A stretch of 64,000 nucleotides of DNA from Labeo rohita (taxonomy: Eukaryota; Chordata; Actinopteri; Cypriniformes; Cyprinidae), in NCBI RefSeq assembly GCF_022985175.1, contig NC_066889.1:5863021-5927020 (forward strand), given 5' to 3'. A model generated the notes under the pieces. That model was not told where the DNA came from, searched no databases, and saw only the letters and a list, made by a program, of their open reading frames with translations. Below, in pieces: positions 1 through 12,200 of this stretch (position 1 is the stretch's first letter; each line of letters begins with the position of its first letter). The position numbers and the translations under genes are program-made.

Positions 1-2152
1 CCTGTGGCTTAAGAGAAGTTTGTTTGAAAGGAAAACTGGTATGATCTTTAAAATGAAAAACTACTTGTATTAATGTTAAAACGGGAAGAATGCTTTCATC
101 AATTAAGAAATGTCATAGATTTATTAACCCTTTAACTGTCACTCCCATTTTGAACATAGATGTGAAAATGTTAAATATGTTTAAAATCCAAACTTATATT
201 TTTATAATTCATGAATGAAAACATTTTGTAATATGAATTTGATGTACATTTTCCATGGTAATGCAATGTCTGATTTTAAAATGGTTTTCAAAAGAAACAT
301 TTTGAGATCCTAAGTTTTCAACTGATATATAATTTTTTTTTTGTGACAAAGGTCAGAACTCCTGTTATGATGTAGATTTTTGAGGTGCACTCTTGTCATA
401 AATTAATCTATTACTTTTCCTACATAATTTGTAACACAAACAGTGGCCAAATATCTATTTAGGAATCTTAGAAATAATATGGTGAAGTAAACTTAGGCGT
501 CCTAGCTGTGCGGATGGTTGACAGTTTAGTAAAAGTCTTTTTTAATTTTAAAATATTTATTTTGTTTAATTCTTTTATCATACATTTGAATCTTTGTGTC
601 GGCCTCTGCTTATGGTGTTAGTGTTGTGTTAGGGGGCGTGGTTTGACAGTTGCGCCCCTAACTTGATTTTGAGTTTAGGCAGCACGGAGACGGATGTATT
701 TTCGTTGAACTGTGTAAGATGTTTGGTTCTTTTCCTTCTCTTTTACTTTAACTCTTGTATCCTTGTACCTTTTTAAAAGTGCAACATTTTTGACAACTAT
801 GCTTATGCTTTTTACAAGATGTGTCTGATACTTTTTTTTTTTTGTCTTGTTTTAGATCAGCGTAAGATGTTCGACACCAGTTTGGGTGGGTGGGGGGTGT
901 ACAAAAACAGGTGTCCAAACAGGTGTCCAGTTGGGGGGTGGGAGGGCAGGGGGGAGGCATTTTTAATCAGGCAATAAATCATATTTTTGACATATGGTGC
1001 CCGGGATTCTCTCTGTTAGGACAATAATTAAGTGTATACAATTAAACAACTACATATTTCTTTAAAAAATAATAATATACAGAATTTAATAGCAAGCACT
1101 ATTAAACAGAATGAGACGCTTATACATACATATACACAATAAATAAATAAAATAAAATAATACAAAAAAACTATAGGGTCCTAGAAATGCGGTCCTGAAA
1201 CTGCAGCCTCCGTTTTTTTTTTTTTTTTTTTTTTTTCTGTATTATTTTATTTATTTATTGTATTTATGTATGTATTAGCTTCTTATACTATTTAATAGCA
1301 TTTGCTATTGTGTATGTTATTATATTTTAAAAAATATGTAGTTGGTTAATTGTATACACTTTTTTTTTATTGTATACATTGTATACACTTAATTATTGTC
1401 CTAACCAACACCTAACCCTTAACATACCCTTAACATTGGAAACCCGATTGAAATATTTAACCTAATTTATTTCAATATATTCTATATATATTCTGGTTTT
1501 AATTTCAGTTTTCTTGTAAAGAAAGACTTGTATCTTTGCGAGACTTCAGTTCATTAGCTGCAGCACAGCCATTCATGTCTGATGTGTGACACGCATAAAG
1601 TGCAGTAAACGGTAAAACAATTGCGCTACAAATTAGTGTGTTTATTGGTACATTAATAAATGTAAGGTAATTAGAATACAAATGCTAGTTTATAGCATTC
1701 AGCAGAACAATGAACTGTTTTGCACAGCTAAATAGGCTAAATGGAGATCGCTGACACCGCCTCGAACACAAGTTCACACCAGGTCTTACATTAAAAATAA
1801 GATGGAAATATAAAAAATGAATAGTTTTTGTTTTATGCTTGAATCAGGTCTCCTCTAGATGGCGCTGTCACAAAAAATAGGGTCTTAGAAATGCGGTCCT
1901 AGAAGTGCGGACCTGAAATTGCAGCCTCCGGTTGTGCAGGAACATACTATTGATGAATCTGCCATGAACCTTGAATGATTTTTTTTAAATATCGATATTC
2001 TGTTTTTGAGAATCCATACAGTATCTGCAAACAAAATATCATGATACTCGCGTGTATCGACATTTTCTTACACCCCTATAAAATATCAGAAGAATTCCTT
2101 TGGAAGAAATCAGAAGAGATTTGAAACTGTAGCGTTATGATGGTGCACTTAC
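1..2152. other. traf4 intron 2 (partial), AT-rich and repeat-laden
   Basis: No coding exon is visible. The stretch holds homopolymer runs, a fold-back repeat at 1015-1405, and two copies of a short conserved block near 1168-1212 and 1868-1931. The motif TTAACCCTTTAACTGTCA near 126 resembles the ends of TTAA-type MITEs, but no partner end could be secured. Confidence 0.5.
1015..1405. repeat. Fold-back element with about 170-bp inverted arms
   Basis: The left end reads GTTAGGACAATAATTAAG and the right end is its reverse complement, ending CTTAATTATTGTCCTAAC. Homology of the arms continues inward through the TTTAATAGCA and TATACA blocks. The centre carries a T-rich run (about 1214-1237) next to a GGTCCTAGAAATGCGGTCC-type block. 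It lies in traf4 intron 2. The family was not identified. Confidence 0.65.
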
Positions 2153-5100
2153 TTTGGCATAATCCAGCGGCAGGTGGTCCTCTGGGCACTTGAATACACC
2201 TTTACTATTAAAAAAATTGTGATAAAGTCAGATTTCTGAAAGTTAATTATTCACATACATTCTAAGAGCTATGCTGCATATCTTGGCAAGAGTCACCATG
2301 GTAAATGTTTGATATGTGTTCAAAATACAATGCCAACAAATAAAATCTGGTTGTCTGTTACTAGAACATGAATTTACGTATTTTTGCTCTCCTACATAAC
2401 GGAAAGCTACACTTACACATAAATGTGTTAGAATTTAATTTGCATGTGATTTATCTTTACATTATACAGTATGTGGTGGGTTAAAAAGCAGTTCACAACT
2501 GCCACCGATTGATGCCACTATGTTACAAAGCCTAAATGAATCACAGCCAAACTGATTTGACAGGAACTTCAGAATCACCTCCCACACCACAAATTGACGA
2601 AGGCCCCTCAGGAGAATGTGAGTGAATCATCCATCTGGGATGGTGACATCCCCCAGCATTCGTTATATGGGGAAGCAGTACGACCGACACAGCACATTAA
2701 TAGAGCTGTGATCTTTCCATTACGTGTGAAACAGAAGCACATCATTTCAAAATCCTATGGGGAATTTTTCCAAAAGTCCCAAGGAGATTCATAAGAAGAT
2801 GGAAAATGTGATTGCTGCATTTTTGAGGCAGATCAGAAATGTTGTGCCCCCTCAAGTTTTTCAGTCGAGTGGATTTTAAAAGCATTTTTATGCATTTTAT
2901 ATAATCTCTATTTTGGATAATGAAGTTTGGTCATTGTAGGTCAGATTTGTTGGGGTAAAATTAAATAATTTGCTTTAATTCAAAAATTTGCTTTAAATAA
3001 AAAATCATGCCTTTTTTTCTATGCATATAAATAATTGCTGCTAAAAAATGTGCAATGTTTTGAAATTACTTTTTTCATTTTATTTAATTTTATTTTATTT
3101 TTTCTCCATTTGGTCATGTCTTCTCTTGTCTAGATCACTGAATGAGTCAGAACTGCAAATGATGCCCTTCAGGCAGATACATGCTATATCATGTTGAAAA
3201 TACCACAATTTAAAGTCATAAATGAACTATTTTATATTCCTAACAATATTATTTTAAAGTGACATAGAAATCATATGCATCATACACACATTTATGCTCT
3301 ACATACATGCTGATGGTAATTAACTGTCTAATTAAAAAGCATGTGTTAGTCTGATAGAATGTGAATGGACAAGACCGTCAATCACTATGATAACATCCAC
3401 AGGATAACACAGGACAATGAGTGTGATTGTTTCACACAGCTCTGTCTTATGACTACGAGACTGAGAAGACAAGACATGGAATGCTAAGAATGGGTCATAA
3501 CCCAAAACTATGCTAGCTTACAGTTGAGTAATAATACAAAATAAACTGACTCACTGCATACTTTCTTTTCACACTAAATCTTTTAGGATTATAAAACTTC
3601 TAAAATTCTCTCTTTCTCTCTCTCTCTATATAAAACTACCAGAAGCATTCTGTAGTATGCAACTTTTAAAAAGTAAAACATGAGAATAACATGTTATTTT
3701 ATGTTTAAAAAAAAAAAATACTACATTAACCCTGTAGAGACAGAAAGTATTACGAGTGTGTAGCCCAGGGTGTTTTGTGTCACTCTAACATCTTGCTTGG
3801 CCTGTTTGGCGTTTGTTTATTACTACTCTGTCAGAGGAGCAATTATTTTAAGTGATACTTTCCGCATAGGCAATGGCCAGAACTAATAAATTATTTAAAA
3901 ATACACCTATACACATCTTCTATGATTAAAATGTTTTACATTTTTGACCTAAAATGATCTATGAGATCTATCTAAAGACTGAATTGGTAAAAATGAAACT
4001 CATGGTAGTATATAAAACCATAAATGTTTCCTCTGTAAGCCCTCTGTAAACTGTGCCCTTCCTCACCCCTGCTCACAATATTTAATAAATACTTTCTTTT
4101 TAGAAAGTTTGTTGGATTTTAGATGGTATAATCCGGAGATGTTTCATTTATTTAAAGTAAGAACAGTAGTTTTCTATTTTAATATATTTAAAAATATTTA
4201 TTCCTCTGACAACAAAACAACAAACTTTTACTATCATTGCTCAAGTCTTCAGTGTCACATGATCCTTCAGAAGTTATTCTAATATGTTAATTTGCTGCTT
4301 ATTCTCATTCTAAATGTCGTAAGCAGTGTGGCATAATATTTTTGTGAAATCCATGATTCAGGACTTTTCAATGAATCAAAAGTTCAAAAGAAACAGAAAA
4401 CCTTTGTAATATTACAAATGTCACTGTCGTGCATCCTTGCTGAACAAAAGTATTAATTTCTTTAAAAAGAACGGTAGTATGTACTTTGAAACAAAAATAT
4501 TAAGCATATGAAAAATACAGGAAAGATTTATATTTATGTGTGTGTATATGTTTGCGTTTATGTACAGGCCTATACAACCACTATACAAAATAATATATTT
4601 AATGTAAAATACTTACATTAATAAGTGTTTTATTGTCTTTTTTTTAGGTTTGTTGGATTGTAGATGGTATAATCCGGAGATGTTTAATTTATTTAAAGTA
4701 AGAACAGTAATATTGTTAAATATTATTACAATTCAAAATAAGAGTTTTCTATCTTCTGAAAGATCTTCTGAAAGATCTTGTGACACTGAAGACTTGAGCA
4801 ATGATAGTGAAAATTCAGCTTTGTTGTCAGACAACAAAGCTGAATTTTCACTATCATTGCTCAAGTCTTCAGTGCCACAAGATCTTTCAGAAGTCATTCT
4901 GATACGCTAATTTGCTGCTTATTCTTATTCTAAATGTCGTAAGTAGTGCGGCGTAATATGTTTGTGAAATCCATGATTCAGGACTTTTCGATGAATCAAA
5001 AGTTCAAAAGTAAACAGAAAACTTTTGTAATATTATAAATGTCACTGTCATTCACCTTTGCTGAATAAAAGTATTAATTTCGTTAAAATAAACGGTAGTG

Positions 5101-5153
5101 TATACTTTGAAAAATAAATATGAACTATATTAAAAATACAGAAAAGATTTATA

Positions 5154-5192
<39 letters not shown>

Positions 5193-5605
5193 AGGCCTAT
5201 ATAATCACTACATAAAATAATATATTTAATGTAAACTACTTTGAAAGTGTGTTTTATTGTCTCTTTTTTCCAGTTTACTTTCATCTTATCAGTGACACTG
5301 GTACTATTATGTTAGCCAGTGTTTTTTTTTTTAAAGATGGCACGTTAAGAACTACAGTGTGCAGGATAAAAATTCACTTTGCATACATTTCCATTAGAAT
5401 ACGAGCAGCCATAGTTTGACCTCGTTTTGATCATTCAAATACAGGTTGGGAATCAGCTTTACCTGAGATAGTCCTGCAGGCAGGTGTCGCAGAATCTGTG
5501 TCCGCAGGTGGACACCTGCACGGGGTCCCGCATCGGCTTTTCGCACAGAGGACAATAAAACCTCCTCCTCGGTCGCTCCAGAAACTTTAAATCTAAACCG
5601 GGCAT
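2153..5605 (-). CDS. traf4: TNF receptor-associated factor 4, coding exons 1-2 (5' part of gene)
   Basis: TRAF4 is a RING/zinc-finger/MATH adaptor and E3 ligase acting at cell junctions and in TGF-beta and TNF-family signalling. Coding exons read on the minus strand are 5605-5463 (ATG at 5605-5603, donor CAG/GTAAAG) and 2204-2153 (acceptor AATAG/TAAAG, donor AAA/GTAAGT). They join in phase to give 65 residues. The protein starts MPGLDLKFLE. The RING shows C18-x2-C21, C34-G-H36-x2-C39-x2-C42 and C54-P-E-D57, followed by HLPLDYAK, which is very close to vertebrate TRAF4. The TRAF-type zinc fingers and MATH domain must lie left of position 1; I saw no further exon in 1-2152. Intron 1 is 3.26 kb and full of repeats. 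The paralogue (a or b copy) cannot be decided. Confidence 0.93.
4765..4893. repeat. Near-perfect palindrome, 64-bp arms with 1-bp loop
   Basis: The left arm 4765-4828 and right arm 4830-4893 are reverse complements with one mismatch, separated by a single base at 4829. It lies inside traf4 intron 1, so the minus-strand pre-mRNA would fold into a long hairpin. Part of the right arm is present alone in the upstream copy of the tandem repeat near 4220-4275. Confidence 0.9.
5155..5190. repeat. (TG)n microsatellite
   Basis: About 18 uninterrupted TG units lie in traf4 intron 1, within the second repeat copy. The first copy has only a short TGTGTGTATATG at the matching place. Confidence 0.95.
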
Positions 5606-5880
5606 AATAGCCTACCTTTGCAGATAACTTCAGACTGCAAACTGGAATAAAACTTTACAAATATTCTTAACGCAAATATGAAGAACACTAGGCTAATCGC
5701 TTGTTTATCGATCTAACGCTAAACAACAATCGATCCCTCATGACATTTCTGTCCTCGGTAAAGTACAGCACAGGGAAATGTTTACTCAATCCAACTGTAC
5801 GGCTACACTTCAGGCCGCCCACAGGAGCGAGAGGAGGAGCCATCCGCCTCTTCAACACTTACACACCTTGCAATGTGGGC
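5606..5880 (-). promoter_or_regulatory. traf4: traf4 5'UTR and promoter region
   Basis: This is the sequence directly upstream of the traf4 ATG. It is richer in GC than its surroundings, with a GC-rich patch around 5815-5850, as expected for a housekeeping-type TATA-less promoter. No TATA box was seen. The transcription start was not located, so this is inferred from position and composition only. A short plus-strand reading frame here is not supported as a gene. Confidence 0.4.
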
Positions 5881-6901
5881 AATTTTGCTTTGTTTACGTT
5901 TTATTAATATTCTGAATTAGTTTTTTATTTTTACATTTCCGTTTTCCGTAATTTTGTGTAAACTTGAGATATTTTGGTGTGTTTCACAAGTTAGACTTAT
6001 GTTATTTTTATTACTATTATTTTTAAGAGACTATGCCCATACAGTTTATTAAGTTCCATTTCACTTTATTTTACTACATAATGTACAAAATGCGAAATGT
6101 TGCCTTGGTATTTAATGGTATTTTTGGTATTTTTTCTTTCCTCCTCCCCCATTCACCTGTTTTACAATGTTAGCATAGCACAGTCTGTGTTAATGTTGAC
6201 ATTTGATACCGCAACACCTCCCAATGGCTCTCACAGTTCAAAAGCTATGAAAACCATGTCTGAGACATATTCATTTACTGCATTTGCTGTTGATTTGCTA
6301 TATACATTGTTGAAATCACCCTTACAGTGGGTTGTTTACATTACGTCATAAGTACTGATTCTTGTCTAGAGTGTGTAAATGTACACGTTTTAGACAGTTT
6401 CATCGAAACAGGTTTCAAGCCGTAGAACCAGTTTTACTTCCTCGTTCCACAAAGGAATATTCAGGTTGACCTTAGACTCTGTGTAGGCCATATCAGCAGT
6501 AAATGCACAGAGTGCATTCGATAAAGCCATGTTGAACTCCATACTGTTTGGAGCCTGTGAAAGATGTATTAACGCTCAGCTATTGCGACTCAGATAACCC
6601 GTCTATTCTGTGATGAGTAACTGAAAAGGCTTTTGTTTGCTTTTAAAAATGATTCATTTTAGTTAATCAGTGTCAGTGTGCCAAAGAAAACAGTACATTT
6701 AATTGGTGTCAACCACGAGAAGGAGTCCACGTGAGCTTTTGTGTATTTGTGTAGGAGGGCAACAAAGAGCCAGATTAAGAAAAGAATAATACAACTTAAA
6801 GAGAAGCAAAAACAAACATGACAAACATTCTTCCATCCACCTGCTACAGACGGTGAGATGCCAGAAGTTACACAAAACCACATGCAGCTGTGTAAAAACA
6901 A

Positions 6902-6907
6902 GTTTAT
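6902..6907 (-). terminator. Possible poly(A) signal for aldh3a2
   Basis: AATAAA on the minus strand (TTTATT on plus), about 2.36 kb past the aldh3a2 stop codon. Assignment to aldh3a2 is an inference; nearer A/T-rich matches could also serve. Confidence 0.25.
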
Positions 6908-8219
6908 TGTTGCATTAAAAATGATTTCTGTATGTCATAAAATCTCTTTATATCTATGGAATTATTATAAGACACATACAGTATGTTAGGACTAATGGAA
7001 ATGTGGCAACAGGTGCAGTGATCCTTCAGATACAGAACATACAAATTTCAGCATATATAGAGTAAAACGTCATGTATATTGTATTAACATCTATGGTGTT
7101 GTTGATCTGCTTTCTTTACGGAATAGTTCACCAAATTTTGGCACTCACCCTCATGTTGTTGCAAATCCATATGGTTCCCAGTTCCTATTCATGCTTGCAT
7201 TATATAAAAAAGAGCAGCATAATTATTTTTTAAAATTGCTTCATCTTATTTCATAGAAAATGGAAGCACAGATAGGTCTGGGACATCATGAGGATGAGTA
7301 AATGATGACAGAATTTTCATTTTTGAGTAAACTATTTGTTTAAAAATAAAATAACTATATATTCTGTATACACATGAAGCAGTTAGTCAAAACTCTGACT
7401 GCAGCACAAACTTGTTAACGGTTGACAAAACTCACATTTAGACTCACATTTAGTTTGAAATGTGCATTTCTTCAAAATGCTGGACTTATTTAAAATAACA
7501 TATAAGTTACATGTTTTTATACTGCATAAGAGATCTTAATTTCCTTCATTTAAAAACATCCTAGACATGATGGACAGGGTGGCAAGGGTTTTTGAGCTTC
7601 ATAAAAATAGTGTATTCTAAAACTGACACTGATTAAAGTGCTACAGATATCATAATAATTAGTATTAAAATTGTATGTAAGTTTCAGTGACCTCAAATGC
7701 AGCATTGTCATAATGACTGAAATTAACCATGGCCATGATAATAAAACTAAGGCAAAGGAGGGAAGCAGCACTTCAGTAGGAGTTAGTCCACCATCTGACC
7801 AAGGTCTTGTGTGGTTATGTGTTCAGGGTGGAGGTAAGATTACTTCATATTATTCACATTCTTAGTCAGTAAAGTATCTCTGTAAAAAAAAAAAAAAAAA
7901 AGGCTGTCAGGAAAGGCTCATTTGAAAGGCTCATATGCTTTTTAAATCTGATTGGATTAGTCGTGTACTTTTGCGATATTGGATTTAATTTTATTTGAGT
8001 TGCAAATTATTTTTAATATTAACATTAATAAATATTAATATTTATATTAATAATATTAAAATATTAATATTAACATTTTATTAATATTGTATTATTAAAA
8101 ACATTTTAATATACATTTACACACATTTACATTATACATTTTATTTTGTAATAAAATCATTTAAAATCATATTTACACAGTATATTAAATTAATAAACAT
8201 TCATATACATGTTTATGTG

Positions 8220-8276
8220 TATATACTTGGAGAAAGAATTGCTTATTCTGATTATTATTATATAATTAAAACATAT

Positions 8277-8317
<41 letters not shown>

Positions 8318-8615
8318 GTGTGTGCGTGTGTGTATGTATATATATTTTTTTTCTTTAATAATATAATAATACATGGAAACCAACTAGTAGCATTTAGATA
8401 CAATTTTTATTTTGATTATTATTAATAATATATATTGTTACTTTATCATTTATTTTTAACAGTATTAATATATTGGAGAGTATAATGATACAATACAATA
8501 TAATATAATATAATTTATATTAAACATAAAATTATATTAAATATAAATATATTAATATCTATATTGCTATTGTTGCAGTTTTTTAACACTTTAATATTAT
8601 AAAATATATTGGAGG

Positions 8616-8662
<47 letters not shown>

Positions 8663-8895
8663 TAATTGCCTATTCTGATTATTGCTATAATATTATTATT
8701 ATTTAAATTATTATTATTTGTGGTATTTTCAATGATACTAAAATTTCTGTTTTTGATAAAAAAAAGTTATAATATTATAATTTCAATATTATCAATAAAT
8801 GTATGTATGTATAATATATATATATGTGTGTGTGTGTATATGTATATATGTATATATATTATATATAATATAATATATTATTTATTTATGTATAA

Positions 8896-8938
<43 letters not shown>

Positions 8939-9110
8939 TATTATTTAAAACAAAATAATACATGGCAACCAACTAGTAGCATTTAGATTTTGATTTTGAT
9001 TATTATTAATAATATATGTATTCAACATTTTTTACAAGTATTGTAAAAATGTGTTTTTATGTGTAATAATATAACATAATATAATTTATATGAAATATAA
9101 ATTTAGTAAT
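8220..9110. repeat. AT-rich tandem duplication with (TG)n and (TA)n tracts
   Basis: Two diverged units share ATTGC[CT]TATTCTGATTATT (near 8239 and 8666) and CAACTAGTAGCATTTAGAT (near 8380 and 8969). Between them lie (TG)n at 8281-8335, (TA)n at about 8620-8660 and (TA)n at about 8899-8934. Long tyrosine- and isoleucine-rich frames here are artefacts of the simple repeats. Confidence 0.6.
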
Positions 9111-9265
9111 AATTTCTATATTGTTCTTTAAAATATTGCATACATGTGTATATACAAATATTCTATTTTTATAAAAACTTCTGTATTTTGCACAAAACAA
9201 ATGCATGAGTCTAATATGAAAATCTGTGATGTATGATAGTTTTAAAGAACTTATATTTATATTTG

Positions 9266-12200
9266 TTATACATGGGTATAACAATCTGTTACCTGTACAA
9301 TCACTGCAGCAAAGATGACCATCAGGGCCAGCAGCATCATGCGGCCCAGGCTGCCGAAGTCGACGTGTTTGAGGATGAAAAAGCGTGCCCAGCCCAACTT
9401 ATCTACTGTATGTGGTGGGTAACGCATCTTATTCACATTCTCCATCTTCAACTTTTTGATTAGACAGCCACGCAAGTGGCTCAAGTTATCAAAGCCGTGC
9501 TTGCCGTGATAGCAGCCCATTCCACTGTTACCTGCAGGGGGAGCCGAAGAGCTGAGCTACAGTCCACACAGCATAGCATGACATGTACTATATACTTCTG
9601 CAGCTTCTTTCAGAGACTAGTCAAAATTACTGTTCTACTTATGTAAAAGAAAAACATTTCATTAAAAGAACTCACCAACTCCACCAAAAGGCAAAGAGCT
9701 TACTGAGAAGTGCATCAAACAGTCATTGGCCACAACTCCACCACTAGAGGTCTCTGCAATCATGCGCTTGATCAGCTATAATGACAGGACAGTCTTATAC
9801 AGTTGTCTTAAGTAAAACTTCATCTTTCTTTATACAGCTTGAACAAATAATCAGTTTAAACCTTGTCGTCTGAAGAGAAGATGTACAAGGCAAGGGGTTT
9901 CTCTCGCTGGTTGATGAATTTGATGGCTTCATCTGCACCGCTAACTGTCAGGATGGGCAACAGAGGCCCGAAGATCTCCTCCTGCATCACCTTGGCATCC
10001 GGCTTCACATCCCGTAAAATTGTTGGACCTGTGAGGAAATGCATGTTGAATAAAATAGAGAGTTAGAAATGTGATACACTGCCATTAAATAAATATATAA
10101 AATCAGTTTCATTATCTTCTGAATCGCCGCAGCCAAAAGTGAAATGTGGCTTGTAGTGAGCAATGCAGCTCATTTATACCAATGTAGCAGTCCGACTCGT
10201 TGTTTTCACCGCCCACAGCGATGGTACTGCCCTCTAACAATGCCATCAGTCTCTTGAAATGGCGCTGATTAATGATGCGTCCGTAATCCAGACATTTTGT
10301 GGGGTCTTCGGTATAGAAATCCTGATCATCACAAAAGAAAGTATGTATTAGCTCATTTGACATTTCATATTGGTAGGTTGCTACCAGGCCCAAACTGTCA
10401 TTCACAAATAACATACGTACTTTAATATTCTTCTTGAGCTCTTCAATCACTCTGTCTTGCATACTGGGCTCACACAGTATATAATCCGGAGCAATGCAGG
10501 TCTGACCACAGTTTAAAAACTTTCCCCATGCAACACGCCTGTAACGTCACAGAGAACATGTATTTAATATCATTTTACAGCTTCAGTACAAACAAACGAT
10601 TCATTCTGACAAGACCGACCGGCAGGCAATGGCGAGGTCACAGTTACTGTCAATGTAGCACGGGCTCTTTCCGCCCAGCTCCAGAGTGGTAGGGGTTAAG
10701 TGTTTAGCAGCAGCCTCCATGATGATTTTACCCACTGTGCCATTTCCAGTGTAGAAGATGTGATCAAAGCGCTGCTTGAGCAACTCTTGGGTCTCTGTCA
10801 CCCCACCGGTGACAACAGGGTACAACTCCTGAAATTAACATCATTAGAAAGAATTCAAATACTTAGTTAGGTTTACCCCAGCTATTAGTCCTTTTTATTT
10901 ACTTTAATTTATAAACCACTTTAGGGTGTTTCACACATGAAATAGTTAACCCTTGGATAAACAGAATCTTGTGTTATCTCATCTTAAAAATTAATCCTGT
11001 GTATTCATAGGCTGTAGTTTCATACTGTACATTCCTGGGTTAATGTTCTTATTGGCATATTTTTAGCGTTAGTGTCATTGATTGGACAAATGCAGCACAC
11101 TACAGACCAATTTGGAGTACACGTCACAGTTACATCACTTGCAGCTGCACGCGCATAGTGGTGGAGAAAAACACTGGCAAAAAGTGGAGGGAAATGGGTA
11201 AAATACAAGAGAAAAAAATGTATTGTTGTGCCTTTGGATGTCAGAATTGGAATGCAAATCATTTTTATATAATATTATTATCAAAGGTGCCATTTGAAGC
11301 TAAATGCATATATTTAAATAGCCAAACTATGTATGAAACCTGCTATGATTACCTTATTATTAAAGCAGAAATTTGATTTAAACAATTTCAACAGTTCATA
11401 GGGGACATATTCTATTAGCCCTACAGTTACAGCATGAAATACTATTTAAACCTACAACATTTTACCTTTTGTCTCACAATTCTGACTTTTTTTCTTACAG
11501 ATAAGTTTATATTTTATAGTCACGAGGGTCAGTTTTTTGAAAATGAGATTTATACATCATCTTAAAGAAATATCTGAATAAATAAGCTTTCCAGTTGATG
11601 TACGGTTTGTTAGGATAGGACAATATTTGGCCAAGATTCAACTTGAAAATCTGAGGGTGCAAAAAAATAAAGTTGCACAAATTAAGTTCTTAGCAATGCA
11701 TATTACTAATCAAAAATTAAGTTTTGAGATATTTACGGAAGCAAATTTACAAAATATCTTCACGGAGCATGATCTTTACTTAATATCCTAATGATTTTTG
11801 GCATAAAAGAAAAAATGACCATACAATGTATTGTTGGCTATTGCTACAAATATACCTGTGCTACTTATGAATGGTTTTGCGGTCCAGGGTCACATTTAAC
11901 ACAATAATCGCGAGTTTGTCCATTCTGAGGGGACAAAAAGCTAGAAGTGTGGGATATAAACTCTGAGCCGATGTGAAAAGAGAGAATGACAAGTTATTTT
12001 TTCTTTTTAGACTTGTGAATTACCTTTTTTATTCTTTTATTCCATGGCTTCCATAGACCGCTACTTTAAAATGGTCATTTTCTGTCAACAGTTAGGCTCC
12101 GCCCACAAAACACGTCATCACTAATAACCCCTTTCACACATACAGTCTTTACTGTTAAAGTACCGTTAAGAGATCATTGTGTGAACAGGACCTTTTTAAA

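Larger units (their letters stand above)
4104..5215. repeat. Tandem pair of diverged repeat copies in traf4 intron 1
   Basis: Two copies start near 4104 and 4644, an offset of about 540 bp. They share TTGTTGGATT, GATGGTATAATCCGGAGATG, ATTTAAAGTAAGAACAGTA, and a tail with GATCCTTCAGAAG and AATCCATGATTCAGGAC, then TTGCTGAA and AAAAGTATTAATTTC. The tail belongs to a fish repeat family seen again at 28141-28440, 44925-45170 and 55900-56265. The second copy carries an extra 129-bp palindrome that the first lacks. Confidence 0.7.
5881..9265. other. traf4-aldh3a2 intergenic region, mostly AT-rich repeat
   Basis: No gene could be supported. A hydrophobic minus-strand frame near 6659-6901 ends next to an AATAAA on the minus strand at 6907-6902, which could be the aldh3a2 poly(A) signal. 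A MITE fragment beginning near 7119 (GAATAGTTCACC) and ending near 7335 (TTTTCATTTTTGAGTAAAC) is present. From about 7980 to 9130 the DNA is almost pure A/T with microsatellites. Confidence 0.5.

Noticed and set aside
748..960. 70-codon minus-strand frame with Pro/Cys-rich start
   Set aside because: It comes from G-rich low-complexity sequence (GGGTGGG, GGGGGGTGGG) in traf4 intron 2; no start context or domain.
2594..2794. 66-codon plus-strand frame in traf4 intron 1
   Set aside because: Somewhat protein-like text, but no recognised family, no splice sites matching a neighbour, and a non-ATG start.
4650..4910. 86-codon plus-strand frame through the palindrome
   Set aside because: It reads both arms of the hairpin in a repeat copy, antisense to traf4; no protein similarity.
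6659..6901. Hydrophobic 80-codon minus-strand frame
   Set aside because: No homology recognised and a second overlapping frame is equally open. More likely 3'UTR or intergenic sequence.
8666..8986. 106-codon plus-strand frame rich in Tyr, Ile and Cys
   Set aside because: It is the translation of (TA)n and (TG)n microsatellite; no protein-like composition.
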